From the NCBI RefSeq assembly GCF_002102265.1, contig NZ_LQPG01000030.1, positions 1 to 64,000 on the forward strand: a DNA stretch of 64,000 nt. The letters are read 5' to 3'. The position numbers and the translations under genes were made by a program. Below, one piece after another: positions 9,030 to 18,008 of this stretch. The DNA comes from Mycolicibacter longobardus. Its GTDB lineage: Bacteria > Actinomycetota > Actinomycetes > Mycobacteriales > Mycobacteriaceae. Numbering within the stretch: position 1 is the first letter of the stretch; the number at the start of each line of letters is the position of its first letter. Below the pieces are notes generated by a model. That model ran no database searches. It was not told the origin of the DNA and saw nothing but the letters and a program-made list of their open reading frames with translations.

Positions 9030-11078
9030 ATGCCCATCCGGTGGAACGTCCCCGAACATTCGGCGGCCCTGCACCGGCTCACCACGGCGCTGGACGCCGA
9101 CGGGGCGGGCGCGGTGGTGCTCGGCCCGGACGGGTGCGGCAAGTCCACCCTGGCCCGGTTGGCCGCCGAAGACCATGCTCGCCGCCACCCGGGCACCCAC
9201 GTCCGGTGGGTGATCGGCACCCCCGCCGAGCGCGCGGTGCCGTTCGGCGCCGTCAGCCATCTGGTTCAGGTGGCCGACATCGGCAAACCCGCCGCGCTGC
9301 TGCGGGCGGCGCGGGCCTCGCTGGCCGCTGCGGATCCTGACGGCGGCGACCTGCTGCTGGTGGTCGATGACGCCCATCAGCTCGACATCCTGTCGGCGAC
9401 GCTGGTCTACCAGCTGGCGCTGACCGGTGCCGCCCGGATGATCGTGACCGGACGCGCCGATTCCGCACCTGCGGCCCCGGCGCCCATCGCCGCGCTGTGG
9501 GGCGACGATCTGCTGTCCCGCATCGACATCGCCGCACCCGACCAGGCAACCGCCGTCGACGATGTCGAAGCCTTCGTGGCCGGGTTGCCGGCCTCCGCGC
9601 GCTCGGTGCTGGACTACCTGGCCGTCTTCGAGCCGCTGGCGCTGGCCGACCTGTCCCGGCTTGCCGGTGACGACGCGGTCCGTCAGGCCGAGGAGCTCGG
9701 AGCCGTGGAGACCCGGGCCAGGGGCGGGCGCGGACCGGACCCGGTGGTCTACACCGCGCACCCGTTGTTCGCCGAGCGGGCCCTCCACGCGCTGGGCGGC
9801 CGCGACGGGCAGGCCGCTCGCGCACGGCGCGCCGAGGTGGTCACCGTGCTGGCCGAACGGCCATGCGAGCACGTCGGCGAGCAGTTACGGCTGGCCGCGC
9901 TGGCCGCCGACAGCGACGCACCCCAGCCCGCCGCGGCCGTGGTGGACGCTGCGCAACAGGCGCTGCGGCTGGGGGATCTGGCACTCGGCGAGCGCCTGGC
10001 CCGCAATGCTCTGGACCGCGCGGAGGGACTGCCGGCCCGGCTGGCGCTGGCGCATGCGCTGGCCTGGCAGGGGCGGGGGCGAGACGCCGACGCCGTGTTG
10101 TCTGCGGTCGACCCGGCCGGGTTGGCCGAGCCGGAGTTGATGGCCTGGGCGCTGCCGCGGGCCGCCAACCAGTTCTTCATGCTGGGCGAACCCGAACGGG
10201 CGACGGCGTTTCTGGCCGCCACCCGCGGCCGGGTCGCCAACCCGGGCCCGCGCATCACCCTGGACGCCCTCGGTGCCACCTTCGCGATGAACGCCGGCAA
10301 CATCGGCCGCGCCGCCGAAGCAGCCACCGCGGTGCTGGCCGACCCGGCCGCCGACGACATGGCATTGGCCTGGGCGGGCAGCGCTGCGGCGCTGTGTGCG
10401 GCGCGGGCCGGCCGATTCGACGAGGTCGAGCCGTTGGCACGCCGCGCGCTGGACGCCGAACACCCCGGGGTGCTGCGGTTCACCATCGGGTTGGCTCAGA
10501 TCACCGTGCTGCTGATGACGGACCGGCTCGCCGAAGCACGCGAACTCGCCTGGCAGTTCACCGATTTCGCCGAGCTGTCTCAACCCGGCCGGGCGATCGG
10601 CGAGGTGCTGGTGGCGCAGGTGCTGATCGCGGCCGAAGAATTCGAGGCGGCGACCAAGCTGCTGATTCCGGCCGCGGCCACCCTGGAGCGCACCGGCTAC
10701 TCGTGGGGGCCGCTGTCGCTGACGCTGTTGGCCACCGCACTGGCCCGACAGTCCGATATCGCCGGCGCGGCAAAGACGTTGAGTCGAGCCGAATCCCGGC
10801 ACGGAACCAAATCGGCGCTGTTCGCCCCGGAGCTGGGTGTGGCGCGCGCTTGGCAACGAGCCGGCGTGCGCGACCAACACGGCGCCATCACCGCGGCCCG
10901 CGAGGCCGCCCGGATGGCCGAACGCACCGGACAGTCGGCGGCCGCGTTGCAGGCCTGGCACACGGCCGTCCGGCTCGGCGATGCCCGCGCCGCCGACCCG
11001 TTGACCCGGCTCTGCGAAGAAGTCGACTGCGCCTTCGGCCGGACCGCGCTGGCCGCGGCCCGGGCCCTGGGAGGCTAG
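9030..11078 (+). CDS. Large P-loop ATPase of the MalT/LuxR-regulator type without HTH (Rv1204c-like)
   Basis: A 682-residue protein. Walker A is GPDGCGKS at about residues 32-39 and Walker B is LLLVVDDAHQL near 106-116, in an AAA/STAND-like N-terminal domain. The remaining ~400 residues are alanine-rich helical repeats resembling the TPR-like sensor arm of LuxR-family ATPases. No C-terminal LuxR HTH is seen; the protein ends RTALAAARALGG. It may be a regulator whose DNA-binding part is lost, or a scaffold ATPase. The ATG at 9030 matches the expected N-terminus (PIRWNVPEHSAAL). Synteny fits M. tuberculosis Rv1204c. Confidence 0.8.
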   Translation: MPIRWNVPEHSAALHRLTTALDADGAGAVVLGPDGCGKSTLARLAAEDHARRHPGTHVRWVIGTPAERAVPFGAVSHLVQVADIGKPAALLRAARASLAAADPDGGDLLLVVDDAHQLDILSATLVYQLALTGAARMIVTGRADSAPAAPAPIAALWGDDLLSRIDIAAPDQATAVDDVEAFVAGLPASARSVLDYLAVFEPLALADLSRLAGDDAVRQAEELGAVETRARGGRGPDPVVYTAHPLFAERALHALGGRDGQAARARRAEVVTVLAERPCEHVGEQLRLAALAADSDAPQPAAAVVDAAQQALRLGDLALGERLARNALDRAEGLPARLALAHALAWQGRGRDADAVLSAVDPAGLAEPELMAWALPRAANQFFMLGEPERATAFLAATRGRVANPGPRITLDALGATFAMNAGNIGRAAEAATAVLADPAADDMALAWAGSAAALCAARAGRFDEVEPLARRALDAEHPGVLRFTIGLAQITVLLMTDRLAEARELAWQFTDFAELSQPGRAIGEVLVAQVLIAAEEFEAATKLLIPAAATLERTGYSWGPLSLTLLATALARQSDIAGAAKTLSRAESRHGTKSALFAPELGVARAWQRAGVRDQHGAITAAREAARMAERTGQSAAALQAWHTAVRLGDARAADPLTRLCEEVDCAFGRTALAAARALGG

Positions 11079-11176
11079 GACCGACCCGCGCGGCGGGCCG
11101 CTGGTGCCGAGTGGGCATCTGACAACGCGACATGAGCGTGTGCCGTGAAATTACCGCTCGCGGGAATCTCCGGGCC

Positions 11177-12253
11177 TTAGCCGGAGAGGAAACCCCGCAG
11201 CAGCTCGGCCACCGCACTGATCTGCTCGACCGGCACCCGCTCGTCGACGGTATGGGCGAGATTCGGATCGCCCGGCCCGTAGTTCACCGCGGGGATGCCG
11301 CGGGCGGCGAATCGGGATACGTCGGTCCAGCCGTACTTGGCCCGCACCCGGCCGTCGGCGGCGGCCACCAGGGCGGCCGCGGCGGGCGCGGTGAGCCCCG
11401 GCAGGGCTCCGGCGGCGGAATCGGTCTGCTCGATCGTCACGTCCAGGCCGTCGAACACCTCCCGCACGTGGGTCAGCGCCTGGTCGGGGGTGCGGTCGGG
11501 GGCGAAGCGGAAGTTCACCGTGACCGCGGCCGAGTCCGGGATGACGTTGCCGGCCACCCCGCCGTCGATGCGCACGGCCGACAGGCCCTCGCGGTACACG
11601 CAGCCGTCGATGTCGACGCTGCGCGGCTGGTAGGCGGCGAGCCGATCCAGCACCGCTCCCAGTTTGTGGATGGCGTTGTCGCCCAGCCAGGACCGCGCCG
11701 AATGCGCCCGGGTGCCCGCGGCACCGATGACGACCCGCAGCGTGCCTTGGCAGCCGGCCTCGATGTAGCCGCCGGTGGGCTCACCGAGAACGGCGACGTC
11801 GGCCACCAGCCAGTCAGGCAGGTTGCGCTCGATGCGGCCCAGCCCGTTGGCGGCCGCCTCGATCTCCTCGCAGTCATAGAAGACGCAGGTCAGGTCATGT
11901 GCGGGCTCGACGACGGTGGCGGCCAGGTGCAGGAAGACGGCGACACCGGATTTCATGTCGACGGTCCCGCAGCCGTGCAGCACATCGCCTTCGGCACCGG
12001 TGGTGCGCCGGCTGGGCAGGTTGCCGGCCACCGGGACGGTGTCCAGATGCCCGGCCAACAGCACCCGGGTCGGGCGCCCCAGTCGGGTGCGGGCCAGTAC
12101 CGCATCGCCGTCGCGGACGATCTCGAAGCCGGAGGTCTGCACCCGCAGCGCGGCTTCGACCTCGTCGGCGATCCGCGCTTCGTGCCGCGACTCGCTGGGG
12201 ATGTCCACCAGCGCCGCGGTCAGGGCAATCGGGTCGGAGCGCAGGTCCAGCAC
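11177..12253 (-). CDS. dapE: Succinyl-diaminopimelate desuccinylase
   Basis: M20-family zinc peptidase-like enzyme that removes succinate from N-succinyl-LL-diaminopimelate, in the lysine/peptidoglycan DAP pathway. The 358-residue product shows the metal ligands in [10 protein letters not shown] (H and D), CGTVDMKSG (D), YDCEEIE (catalytic Glu and ligand), an LGEPT ligand motif and a late NLAHTVDE (H). It is divergent from dapD, the previous acyl-transfer step of the same pathway, with 35 bp between start codons, so the two share a promoter region. The length and motifs match Rv1202. Confidence 0.95.
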   Translation of the reverse strand: MLDLRSDPIALTAALVDIPSESRHEARIADEVEAALRVQTSGFEIVRDGDAVLARTRLGRPTRVLLAGHLDTVPVAGNLPSRRTTGAEGDVLHGCGTVDMKSGVAVFLHLAATVVEPAHDLTCVFYDCEEIEAAANGLGRIERNLPDWLVADVAVLGEPTGGYIEAGCQGTLRVVIGAAGTRAHSARSWLGDNAIHKLGAVLDRLAAYQPRSVDIDGCVYREGLSAVRIDGGVAGNVIPDSAAVTVNFRFAPDRTPDQALTHVREVFDGLDVTIEQTDSAAGALPGLTAPAAAALVAAADGRVRAKYGWTDVSRFAARGIPAVNYGPGDPNLAHTVDERVPVEQISAVAELLRGFLSG

Positions 12254-12288
12254 GGACTCAGACTAGCCGCCCAGGTAGCCTGACCGGC

Positions 12289-13233
12289 GTGACTGGAGCT
12301 TGGGGCGTCGGAGTGGCGACGCTGGCCGCAGACGGATCGGTACTCGACACCTGGTTTCCCGCACCGGAGTTGGGCGGGTCGGGTCAGCCCGGTACCACCC
12401 GGCTCCCGACGGACGATGTGCCCGCCGATCTCGCCGGGCTACTCGGGCGTGATGAGGACCGCGGCACCGAAACGGTGGCGGTGCGCACCGTGATCGGTTC
12501 GCTGGACGACGCCGCCGTCGACGCCTATGACGCCTACCTGCGACTGCACCTGCTGTCGCACCGGCTGGTGGTACCGCACGGACTCAACGCCGGCGGGCTG
12601 TTCGGGGTGCTGACCAACGTGGTGTGGACCAACCACGGACCGTGCGCGGTCGAAGGCTTCGAATCCGTGCGGGCCCGGCTGCGCCGCCGCGGTCCGGTGA
12701 CCGTCTACGGGGTGGACAAGTTCCCGCGCATGGTCGATTACGTGCTGCCGTCCGGGGTGCGCATCGCCGACGCCGACCGGGTGCGGCTGGGTGCGCACCT
12801 GGCGACCGGCACCACGGTGATGCACGAGGGATTCGTCAACTTCAACGCCGGCACACTGGGCGCCTCGATGGTCGAGGGCCGTATCTCGGCGGGCGTGGTG
12901 GTCGGCGACGGCTCCGACGTCGGAGGCGGGGCGTCCATCATGGGCACGCTGTCCGGGGGTGGGACACAGGTGATTTCGATCGGCAAGCGCTGCCTGCTGG
13001 GGGCGAACGCCGGGCTGGGCATCCCGCTGGGCGACGACTGCGTGGTCGAGGCCGGGCTGTATGTCACCGCCGGGACCAAGGTCACCCTGCCCGACGGCAC
13101 CACGGCCAAGGCCCGCGACCTGGCCGGCGGGAACAACCTGTTGTTCCGCCGCAACTCACAGACCGGTGCGGTCGAGGTGGTGGCCCGCGACGGTCAGGGC
13201 ATCGCGCTCAACGAAGACCTGCACGCCAACTGA
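12289..13233 (+). CDS. dapD: Tetrahydrodipicolinate N-succinyltransferase
   Basis: Transfers succinyl from succinyl-CoA to tetrahydrodipicolinate in DAP/lysine synthesis. The 314-residue protein has an N-terminal actinobacterial domain, then left-handed beta-helix repeats with [32 protein letters not shown] and [14 protein letters not shown]. It ends [16 protein letters not shown], identical in style to M. tuberculosis DapD. GTG 12289 is chosen because the frame closes just upstream and the family N-terminus (TGAxGxGxATLA) begins there. It is paired divergently with dapE; dapC lies further along in the window. Confidence 0.95.
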   Translation: MTGAWGVGVATLAADGSVLDTWFPAPELGGSGQPGTTRLPTDDVPADLAGLLGRDEDRGTETVAVRTVIGSLDDAAVDAYDAYLRLHLLSHRLVVPHGLNAGGLFGVLTNVVWTNHGPCAVEGFESVRARLRRRGPVTVYGVDKFPRMVDYVLPSGVRIADADRVRLGAHLATGTTVMHEGFVNFNAGTLGASMVEGRISAGVVVGDGSDVGGGASIMGTLSGGGTQVISIGKRCLLGANAGLGIPLGDDCVVEAGLYVTAGTKVTLPDGTTAKARDLAGGNNLLFRRNSQTGAVEVVARDGQGIALNEDLHAN

Positions 13234-13240
13234 CCCATCA

Positions 13241-13280
13241 CGGGCGACCCGCTGCGCCCGGCTCCGCCGCGCTTGCGATC
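13241..13280 (+). repeat. 40-bp dispersed element, copy 2 (3' of dapD)
   Basis: It starts 7 bases after the dapD stop and matches 8366-8405 (minus strand) at 37 of 40 bases, including the uninterrupted core GACCCGCTGCGCCCGGCTCC. It lies between dapD and the convergent lipoprotein gene, so both copies occupy the 3' untranslated position of a gene. Confidence 0.85.
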
Positions 13281-13290
13281 GCGGCAAGCC

Positions 13291-13587
13291 CTACAGCATC
13301 GCCCTGCTGATCTTGTCGCTGTCTTTCCCGATCGTCTTGCAGTAGGCGCTGACCGCCACGCGCGTCCCGGTGAGCTCCAGATTGGACGGTTCGCCGCCGT
13401 TCTTGTCCTTGAGCATCTTGGCGACCACGGAGCGCTGCTTCTCGTCGTCGTGGCTGTTGAATTCGCCGCAGGTGGTGTCGCCGCCCTTGTTGATGACCTT
13501 CTCCACCTCCGAGCACCCGCCGAGCAGGAAGGTCGCGCAGGCGAGCACGGTGACGGCGGCAAGACTGAATCGCGTCCGAGGTATCAC
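13291..13587 (-). CDS. Small secreted lipoprotein, weakly HdeA-like
   Basis: A 98-residue product. After GTG 13587 comes a signal peptide with hydrophobic core SLAAVTVLACATFLLGG and lipobox LGGC, so it is predicted to be acylated at that Cys and anchored outside the membrane. GAAGGGTGG precedes this GTG at good spacing; another GTG at 13614 is less likely. The mature part has two Cys (TTCGEF and SAYC) spaced as in HdeA-type acid chaperones, with an EKQRSVVAKM helix between them. The HdeA link is a pattern impression, not an established assignment. It faces dapD convergently. Confidence 0.7.
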   Translation of the reverse strand: MIPRTRFSLAAVTVLACATFLLGGCSEVEKVINKGGDTTCGEFNSHDDEKQRSVVAKMLKDKNGGEPSNLELTGTRVAVSAYCKTIGKDSDKISRAML

Positions 13588-13626
13588 GTGGCCACCCTTC
13601 TGGTTTCGGTTCACGCAAGCGCGAGC

Positions 13627-15096
13627 CTACGTCAGCAGTGCCTTCTTGAGTACCTTTCCCATCGCGTTGCGCGGCAGGGCATCCACCATCCGCACCTCGC
13701 GCGGCCGTTTGTGCACCGAAAGTTGTTGGGCCACATATTCGATCAGCTCGTCAGGTTGCGCAGATCGGTCCGGCGAAGCGACCACGAACGCGACGATCCG
13801 CTGGCCCAGGTCCTCATCCGGCAGCCCGACGACGGCCACCTCGGCCACCGCGGGATGGCCCAGCAGTGCGGTCTCGATCTCGCCGGCGCCGACCCTGAAT
13901 CCGCCGGACTTGATCAGATCGACCGATTCGCGCCCGACGATCCGGTGCATACCGTCGGCGTCGATCACCGCGACATCCCCGGTGCGGTACCACCCGTCGG
14001 CGTCAACGGCTTCGGCGGTGGCATCGGGCCGGTTGAGGTATCCGTTGAACAGGGTCGGCCCGCGCACCAGAAGCCGTCCGATGGTCTCTCCGTCGTGGGG
14101 CACCGGTCCGCCGTCGTCGTCGACGAGCCGGGTCTGCACCCCGCGCAACGGCAGGCCCACCCACCCCGGGCGGCGCTCACCGTCAGCACGGGTGCTCAGC
14201 GTGATCAGCGATTCGGTGCTGCCGTACCGCTCGACGGGAGCGTGGCCGGTGAGGGCGACGAGCCGGTCGAACACCGGAACCGGCAGCGCCGCACTGCCCG
14301 ACACCAGCAACCGGGCCGGCCGCAGCGCCTCGGCGGCACTCCCGTCGGCCACCACCCGGGACCAGACGGTGGGTACCCCGAAATACAGCGTGCCGCGCGC
14401 GGCGGCGTAGGCCTGTGGGGTCGGTTTTCCGGTGTGCACGAAGCGATTTCCCATTCGCAGGGATCCCAGCAGGCCCAATACCAGACCGTGCACGTGATAC
14501 AGCGGCAGACCGTGCACCAGGACGTCGTCGGGTGTCCACTGCCAGGCTTCGGCCAGCGCATCGAGGTCGGCCGCCAGCGCCCGCCGGCTCAACTGCACGC
14601 CCTTGGGCGGCCCGGTGGTGCCGGAGGTGTAGATGACCAGCGCGGTGTCGTTTTCCGGCGGTTCAGCGAGGCTCGACGAAGGAGAGGCGAAGCTGGGACC
14701 GCCGCATGAACCCGGCGGTTCAACGAGGCTCGACGAAGGAGAGGCGACGCTGGTGCGCACCGGGACGTGCGGCAGGCCGGCGAGGTCATCGGGCCGCTCC
14801 CCCAACCAGGCCTGCGCGCCCGAGTCGCGAAGGATGTGCGCGCGTTCGGCGACGCCGACGTCGGCGGGCACCGGCACCATCGGCACCCCCGCGAGCAGGC
14901 AGCCGGCGACCGCCAGCACGGTTGGCGCCGTCGGGGTGGCCAGCACCGCGACCCGCTGCGCGCCACCGAGGTCTTGGTGTGCCGCAGCGGAAGCAGCGCT
15001 CAATTCGGCTCGGCTCAGCACCGTGTTGTCGATACGGACCGCATCGGCGATGTCCGGCGCGTTCGAGTCATCGGGAGCCAGCGAGGTCAGCAGCAT
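13627..15096 (-). CDS. fadD36: Acyl-CoA synthetase FadD36 with repeat insertion
   Basis: An ANL-family ligase of 489 residues, somewhat longer than the M. tuberculosis FadD36 (about 473). Motifs are [20 protein letters not shown] (P-loop), [48 protein letters not shown] (hinge) and the catalytic lysine near the end ([11 protein letters not shown]). Its fatty acid substrate is not known from sequence. Just before the P-loop the protein carries [13 protein letters not shown] followed by [12 protein letters not shown], encoded by a 57-bp tandem repeat (14655-14754) that explains the extra length. The ATG at 15096 faces the HTH regulator gene divergently. Confidence 0.92.
   Translation of the reverse strand: MLLTSLAPDDSNAPDIADAVRIDNTVLSRAELSAASAAAHQDLGGAQRVAVLATPTAPTVLAVAGCLLAGVPMVPVPADVGVAERAHILRDSGAQAWLGERPDDLAGLPHVPVRTSVASPSSSLVEPPGSCGGPSFASPSSSLAEPPENDTALVIYTSGTTGPPKGVQLSRRALAADLDALAEAWQWTPDDVLVHGLPLYHVHGLVLGLLGSLRMGNRFVHTGKPTPQAYAAARGTLYFGVPTVWSRVVADGSAAEALRPARLLVSGSAALPVPVFDRLVALTGHAPVERYGSTESLITLSTRADGERRPGWVGLPLRGVQTRLVDDDGGPVPHDGETIGRLLVRGPTLFNGYLNRPDATAEAVDADGWYRTGDVAVIDADGMHRIVGRESVDLIKSGGFRVGAGEIETALLGHPAVAEVAVVGLPDEDLGQRIVAFVVASPDRSAQPDELIEYVAQQLSVHKRPREVRMVDALPRNAMGKVLKKALLT
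14655..14754 (+). repeat. Interspersed repeat: two tandem 57-bp units inside fadD36
   Basis: Unit A (14655-14711) and partial unit B (14712-about 14754) share GGCGGTTCARCGAGGCTCGA and the following GAGAGGCGA stretch, with period 57 bp (19 codons). On the plus strand unit A would read [19 protein letters not shown]; fadD36 uses the opposite strand and reads [11 protein letters not shown]. Unit A plus its flank matches the copy in mutT2 at 58 of 59 bases. The frame of the host gene is kept. Confidence 0.93.
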
Positions 15097-15194
15097 CTGG
15101 GGGACGTTACCGAATCGGCAAGCCGGAGCGACCACGGCCGATCGACCGGACCACGGCCGCCGCTGCGGTGGTATCAACGAGTTTGTTCCACTAA

Positions 15195-15207
15195 ATTTGC
15201 GGCAAAT
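15195..15207. promoter_or_regulatory. Palindrome upstream of the HTH regulator
   Basis: ATTTGCGGCAAAT is a perfect 6-1-6 palindrome, 33 bases before the regulator's ATG and in the 144-bp divergent gap with fadD36. Its position suggests an operator for autoregulation and perhaps for fadD36; no direct evidence exists. Confidence 0.5.
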
Positions 15208-15240
15208 CCTCCGGGCAACTCCTCAAGGAGAGGGACACCC

Positions 15241-15960
15241 ATGCACGACCGGTCCGGCCGGCCCCGCGGCGCCAATCGCAGCCAGCGGTTGCCGCGCAAT
15301 CAGCAGCGGGACCGGGTGCTGCGACTGGTGGGCGCCGCCGAGGGTGCGGTGGATGCCGCGGAGCTCGCCGAGCGGATGAACCTGCACGTGACCACGGTGC
15401 GGTTCCACCTGGACGCGTTGTGCGAGGACGGAGCGGTCGCGCGCACCCGGATCAAACGTGACGGCGTCGGCCGTCCCCGCACCGGCTACATCGCCGTTCG
15501 GGAGCGGCTGGACTACCGCGGTCTCGCCGAGATCCTGGCCATGGAACTCGGCGACACCGCCGCCGAACGCCGGGAGCGCGCCGAGCGGGCGGGTCGGCGC
15601 TGGGCCGAGCGGATCCTGGCCTCCAACGCCCCGACCGATCCCGCCAGGCCGAACGGCACGGCGCCGGTGACCGGCATCGATGACTGCGCCGACCAGATCG
15701 CCGGGATCTTCGAGCGCATGGGATTCGGCCCCGAGCTCACCGTGAGCCCCGACAGCGCCGACGGCCGGCGCGAGTGCGTCATCCGGCTGCACGCCTGCCC
15801 GGTTCGCGAGTTGGCGCAGTCACACCCGGAAGTCAGCTGCGCCATGCACCTGGGCCTGTTGCGCGGGCTGCTCACCGGCAACAACGTTGCCGGTGGCGGC
15901 GCCGCCCTGGAGCCGTTTGTGGAGCCGGAGATGTGCGTCGCCAGGCTGATCGGCCGATAG
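15241..15960 (+). CDS. HTH transcriptional regulator with C-terminal cysteine cluster (SufR-like architecture)
   Basis: A 239-residue protein. An N-terminal winged HTH (about residues 22-75) shows VDAAELAERMNLHVTTVRFH as the recognition region. A helical linker follows, then a C-terminal domain with Cys in ECVIRLHACPV, VSCAMH and EMC. Such Cys spacing (C-x7-C-x14-C and a late Cys) resembles the iron-sulfur sensing domain of SufR/ArsR-type regulators, so redox or Fe-S sensing is inferred. AAGGAGAGGGAC lies just before the ATG. It is divergent from fadD36, with a palindrome between. I do not identify a specific named orthologue. Confidence 0.8.
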   Translation: MHDRSGRPRGANRSQRLPRNQQRDRVLRLVGAAEGAVDAAELAERMNLHVTTVRFHLDALCEDGAVARTRIKRDGVGRPRTGYIAVRERLDYRGLAEILAMELGDTAAERRERAERAGRRWAERILASNAPTDPARPNGTAPVTGIDDCADQIAGIFERMGFGPELTVSPDSADGRRECVIRLHACPVRELAQSHPEVSCAMHLGLLRGLLTGNNVAGGGAALEPFVEPEMCVARLIGR

Positions 15961-15966
15961 CGGGCG

Positions 15967-16317
15967 TCAGTCCGTGGTCGCGTCGGCGAATTCGCAGAAC
16001 GCGGTGTAGGCACGGGCCCCGTAAATGGTGGCCGGACCGCCGTGCATGAGAATGCTGACGCCGATGGCCTCGGCAGCCTCCTGTTTGGTGGCCCCGGCGC
16101 GCGCCGCGGCACGTGCGTGCGAGGCGATGCAGCCGTCGCAGCCCTGCACCACACCCATCGCCATCGCCATCAACTCTTTGACCTTGCGCTCCAACGCCCC
16201 TGATTCGAACGTGGCCTTGCTCATTTCGCCGAATCCCTGGTAGACGCCGGGGATCTGCTGTCGCAGGTCGCGATGCTGCGGGTTCAGTTCGTTGAGGACT
16301 TCCTGGTAGTGACTCAT
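15967..16317 (-). CDS. AhpD-like carboxymuconolactone decarboxylase-family protein
   Basis: A 116-residue helical protein with GCDGCIASHARAA, the CxxC-x3-H signature of AhpD-type alkylhydroperoxidase/CMD proteins, preceded by KELMAMAMGVVQ. These proteins use the Cys pair in peroxide reduction; the partner here is unknown. It sits 20 bp downstream of rocA on the same strand and may share its transcript. In M. tuberculosis a proline dehydrogenase gene sits next to rocA; here this gene occupies that place. Confidence 0.88.
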   Translation of the reverse strand: MSHYQEVLNELNPQHRDLRQQIPGVYQGFGEMSKATFESGALERKVKELMAMAMGVVQGCDGCIASHARAAARAGATKQEAAEAIGVSILMHGGPATIYGARAYTAFCEFADATTD

Positions 16318-16337
16318 ACCCCCCAGGGTATCAGATT

Positions 16338-17969
16338 CTAGGGTGCCGCCATGTGCGGGTAACGATGATCGGTGGGCGGGACGAAGGTCTCTTTGATGGT
16401 TCGCGCCGACGTCCAGCGCAGCAGGTTCAACGGCGACCCGGCCTTGTCGTTGGTGCCCGAGTTGCGCGAGCCGCCGAACGGCTGCTGCCCCACCACCGCC
16501 CCGGTCGGTTTGTCGTTGACGTAGAAGTTGCCGGCGGCGAACCGCAGCCGTTGCAGTGCCGCGCGCACCGCGTGCCGGTCCTCGGCGATGACCGCCCCGG
16601 TCAGCGCATAGCGCGATCCGGTGTCGACGAGCTCGAGGATCTCCTCGTAACGCTCGTCGGGGTAGACGTGCACCGACAGCAGCGGGCCGAAGTATTCGCA
16701 GCTGAACATCTCGTCGGCCGGATCATCGGAGAGCAGCACCGTGGGCCGCACGAAATAACCCACACTGTCGTCGTAGTCACCGCCGACAGCGATCGTGACA
16801 CCGGCGGCGGACTTGGCGCGCTCGATGGCGCGCACGTTCTTGGCGAACGCCCGCCCGTCGATGAGCGCACCCCCGAAGTTGGTCAGGTCGGTGACATCGC
16901 CGTAGCGCAGCTCCGCGGTGGCGGCCAGCAGGTCGTCGCCGACCCGCCGCCACAGCGAGCGGGGGATGTATGCCCGCGAGGCGGCCGAGCACTTCTGGCC
17001 CTGGTAGTCGAAGGCCCCGCGAATCAGCGCGGTACGCAGCACATCCGGCTGCGCCGAAGCGTGCGCCACCACGAAGTCCTTGCCGCCGGTCTCCCCCACC
17101 AGCCGGGGATAGCTGCCGTACCGGTCGATGTTGACACCCACCTGGCGCCACAGCGCGCGGAAGGTGTCCGTCGATCCGGTGAAGTGGATTCCGGCCAGCC
17201 GCGAATCCGCCAGCGCCACTTCCGAGACGGCGTACCCGTCTCCGGTGAGCAGGTTGATCACCCCCGGCGGCAGCCCGGCCTCTTCCAGCAGCTGCATGGT
17301 CAGGTACGCGGCGAGGGTCTGGGTGACGGACGGCTTCCAGATCACCGTGTTGCCCATCAGCGCCGGCGCCGTCGGCAGGTTTCCGGCGATCGAGGAGAAG
17401 TTGAACGGGGTGATGGCGTAGACGAACCCGTCCAGCGGCCGGTAATCGGTGCGGTTCCACACTCCCGGGCTGCTCAGCGGTTGCTGCGCCAGGATGTGGC
17501 GGGCGAACGCGACGTTGAACCGCCAGAAGTCGATGAGCTCGCACGGTGCGTCGATCTCGGCCTGATAGACGGTCTTGGACTGCCCGAGCATGCTCGCGGC
17601 GGCGATGGTCTCTCGCCACGGCCCGGCCAGCAGGTCGGCGGCCCGCAGGAAGATCGCCGCGCGCTCGTCGAACGGGGTTGCCGCCCAGTCGTTCTTGGCG
17701 GCAGCGGCGGCTTCGACCGCGGTGGTGGCGTCGGCGTGGGTGGCGTTGGTCAGGGTGCCCAGCACCGCGGCGTGCCGGTGCGGTGCGACGACGTCGATGC
17801 GCACGCCGTCGCCCATCCGATGCCGGCCGGCGATGACGTGCGGCAGGTCGCGCGGTTGGTCGGCGAGCGCGGCCAGGGCGGTGCGCAGCCGGGTGCACTC
17901 GGCCGAATCCGGAGCGTAGTCGTGCACCGGCTCGTTGACCGGAACTGGTACTTCGGTGATGGCGTCCAT
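16338..17969 (-). CDS. rocA: Delta-1-pyrroline-5-carboxylate dehydrogenase
   Basis: NAD-dependent aldehyde dehydrogenase that oxidises P5C/glutamate semialdehyde to glutamate in proline catabolism. The 543 residues equal the M. tuberculosis RocA length. The NAD domain contains ALMGNTVIWKPS and IHFTGSTDTF. The catalytic Glu is in RLVGETGGKDF and the nucleophile Cys in DYQGQKCSAASRAY, with a late FGGSRNSGTNDKAG. The ATG at 17969 is the only sensible start. No proline dehydrogenase is visible next to it, so P5C must come from an enzyme encoded elsewhere. Confidence 0.96.
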   Translation of the reverse strand: MDAITEVPVPVNEPVHDYAPDSAECTRLRTALAALADQPRDLPHVIAGRHRMGDGVRIDVVAPHRHAAVLGTLTNATHADATTAVEAAAAAKNDWAATPFDERAAIFLRAADLLAGPWRETIAAASMLGQSKTVYQAEIDAPCELIDFWRFNVAFARHILAQQPLSSPGVWNRTDYRPLDGFVYAITPFNFSSIAGNLPTAPALMGNTVIWKPSVTQTLAAYLTMQLLEEAGLPPGVINLLTGDGYAVSEVALADSRLAGIHFTGSTDTFRALWRQVGVNIDRYGSYPRLVGETGGKDFVVAHASAQPDVLRTALIRGAFDYQGQKCSAASRAYIPRSLWRRVGDDLLAATAELRYGDVTDLTNFGGALIDGRAFAKNVRAIERAKSAAGVTIAVGGDYDDSVGYFVRPTVLLSDDPADEMFSCEYFGPLLSVHVYPDERYEEILELVDTGSRYALTGAVIAEDRHAVRAALQRLRFAAGNFYVNDKPTGAVVGQQPFGGSRNSGTNDKAGSPLNLLRWTSARTIKETFVPPTDHRYPHMAAP

Positions 17970-18008
17970 AACCCAGGATGCGCCCGGATGCGCCGCCGCG
18001 CCCGTGAT

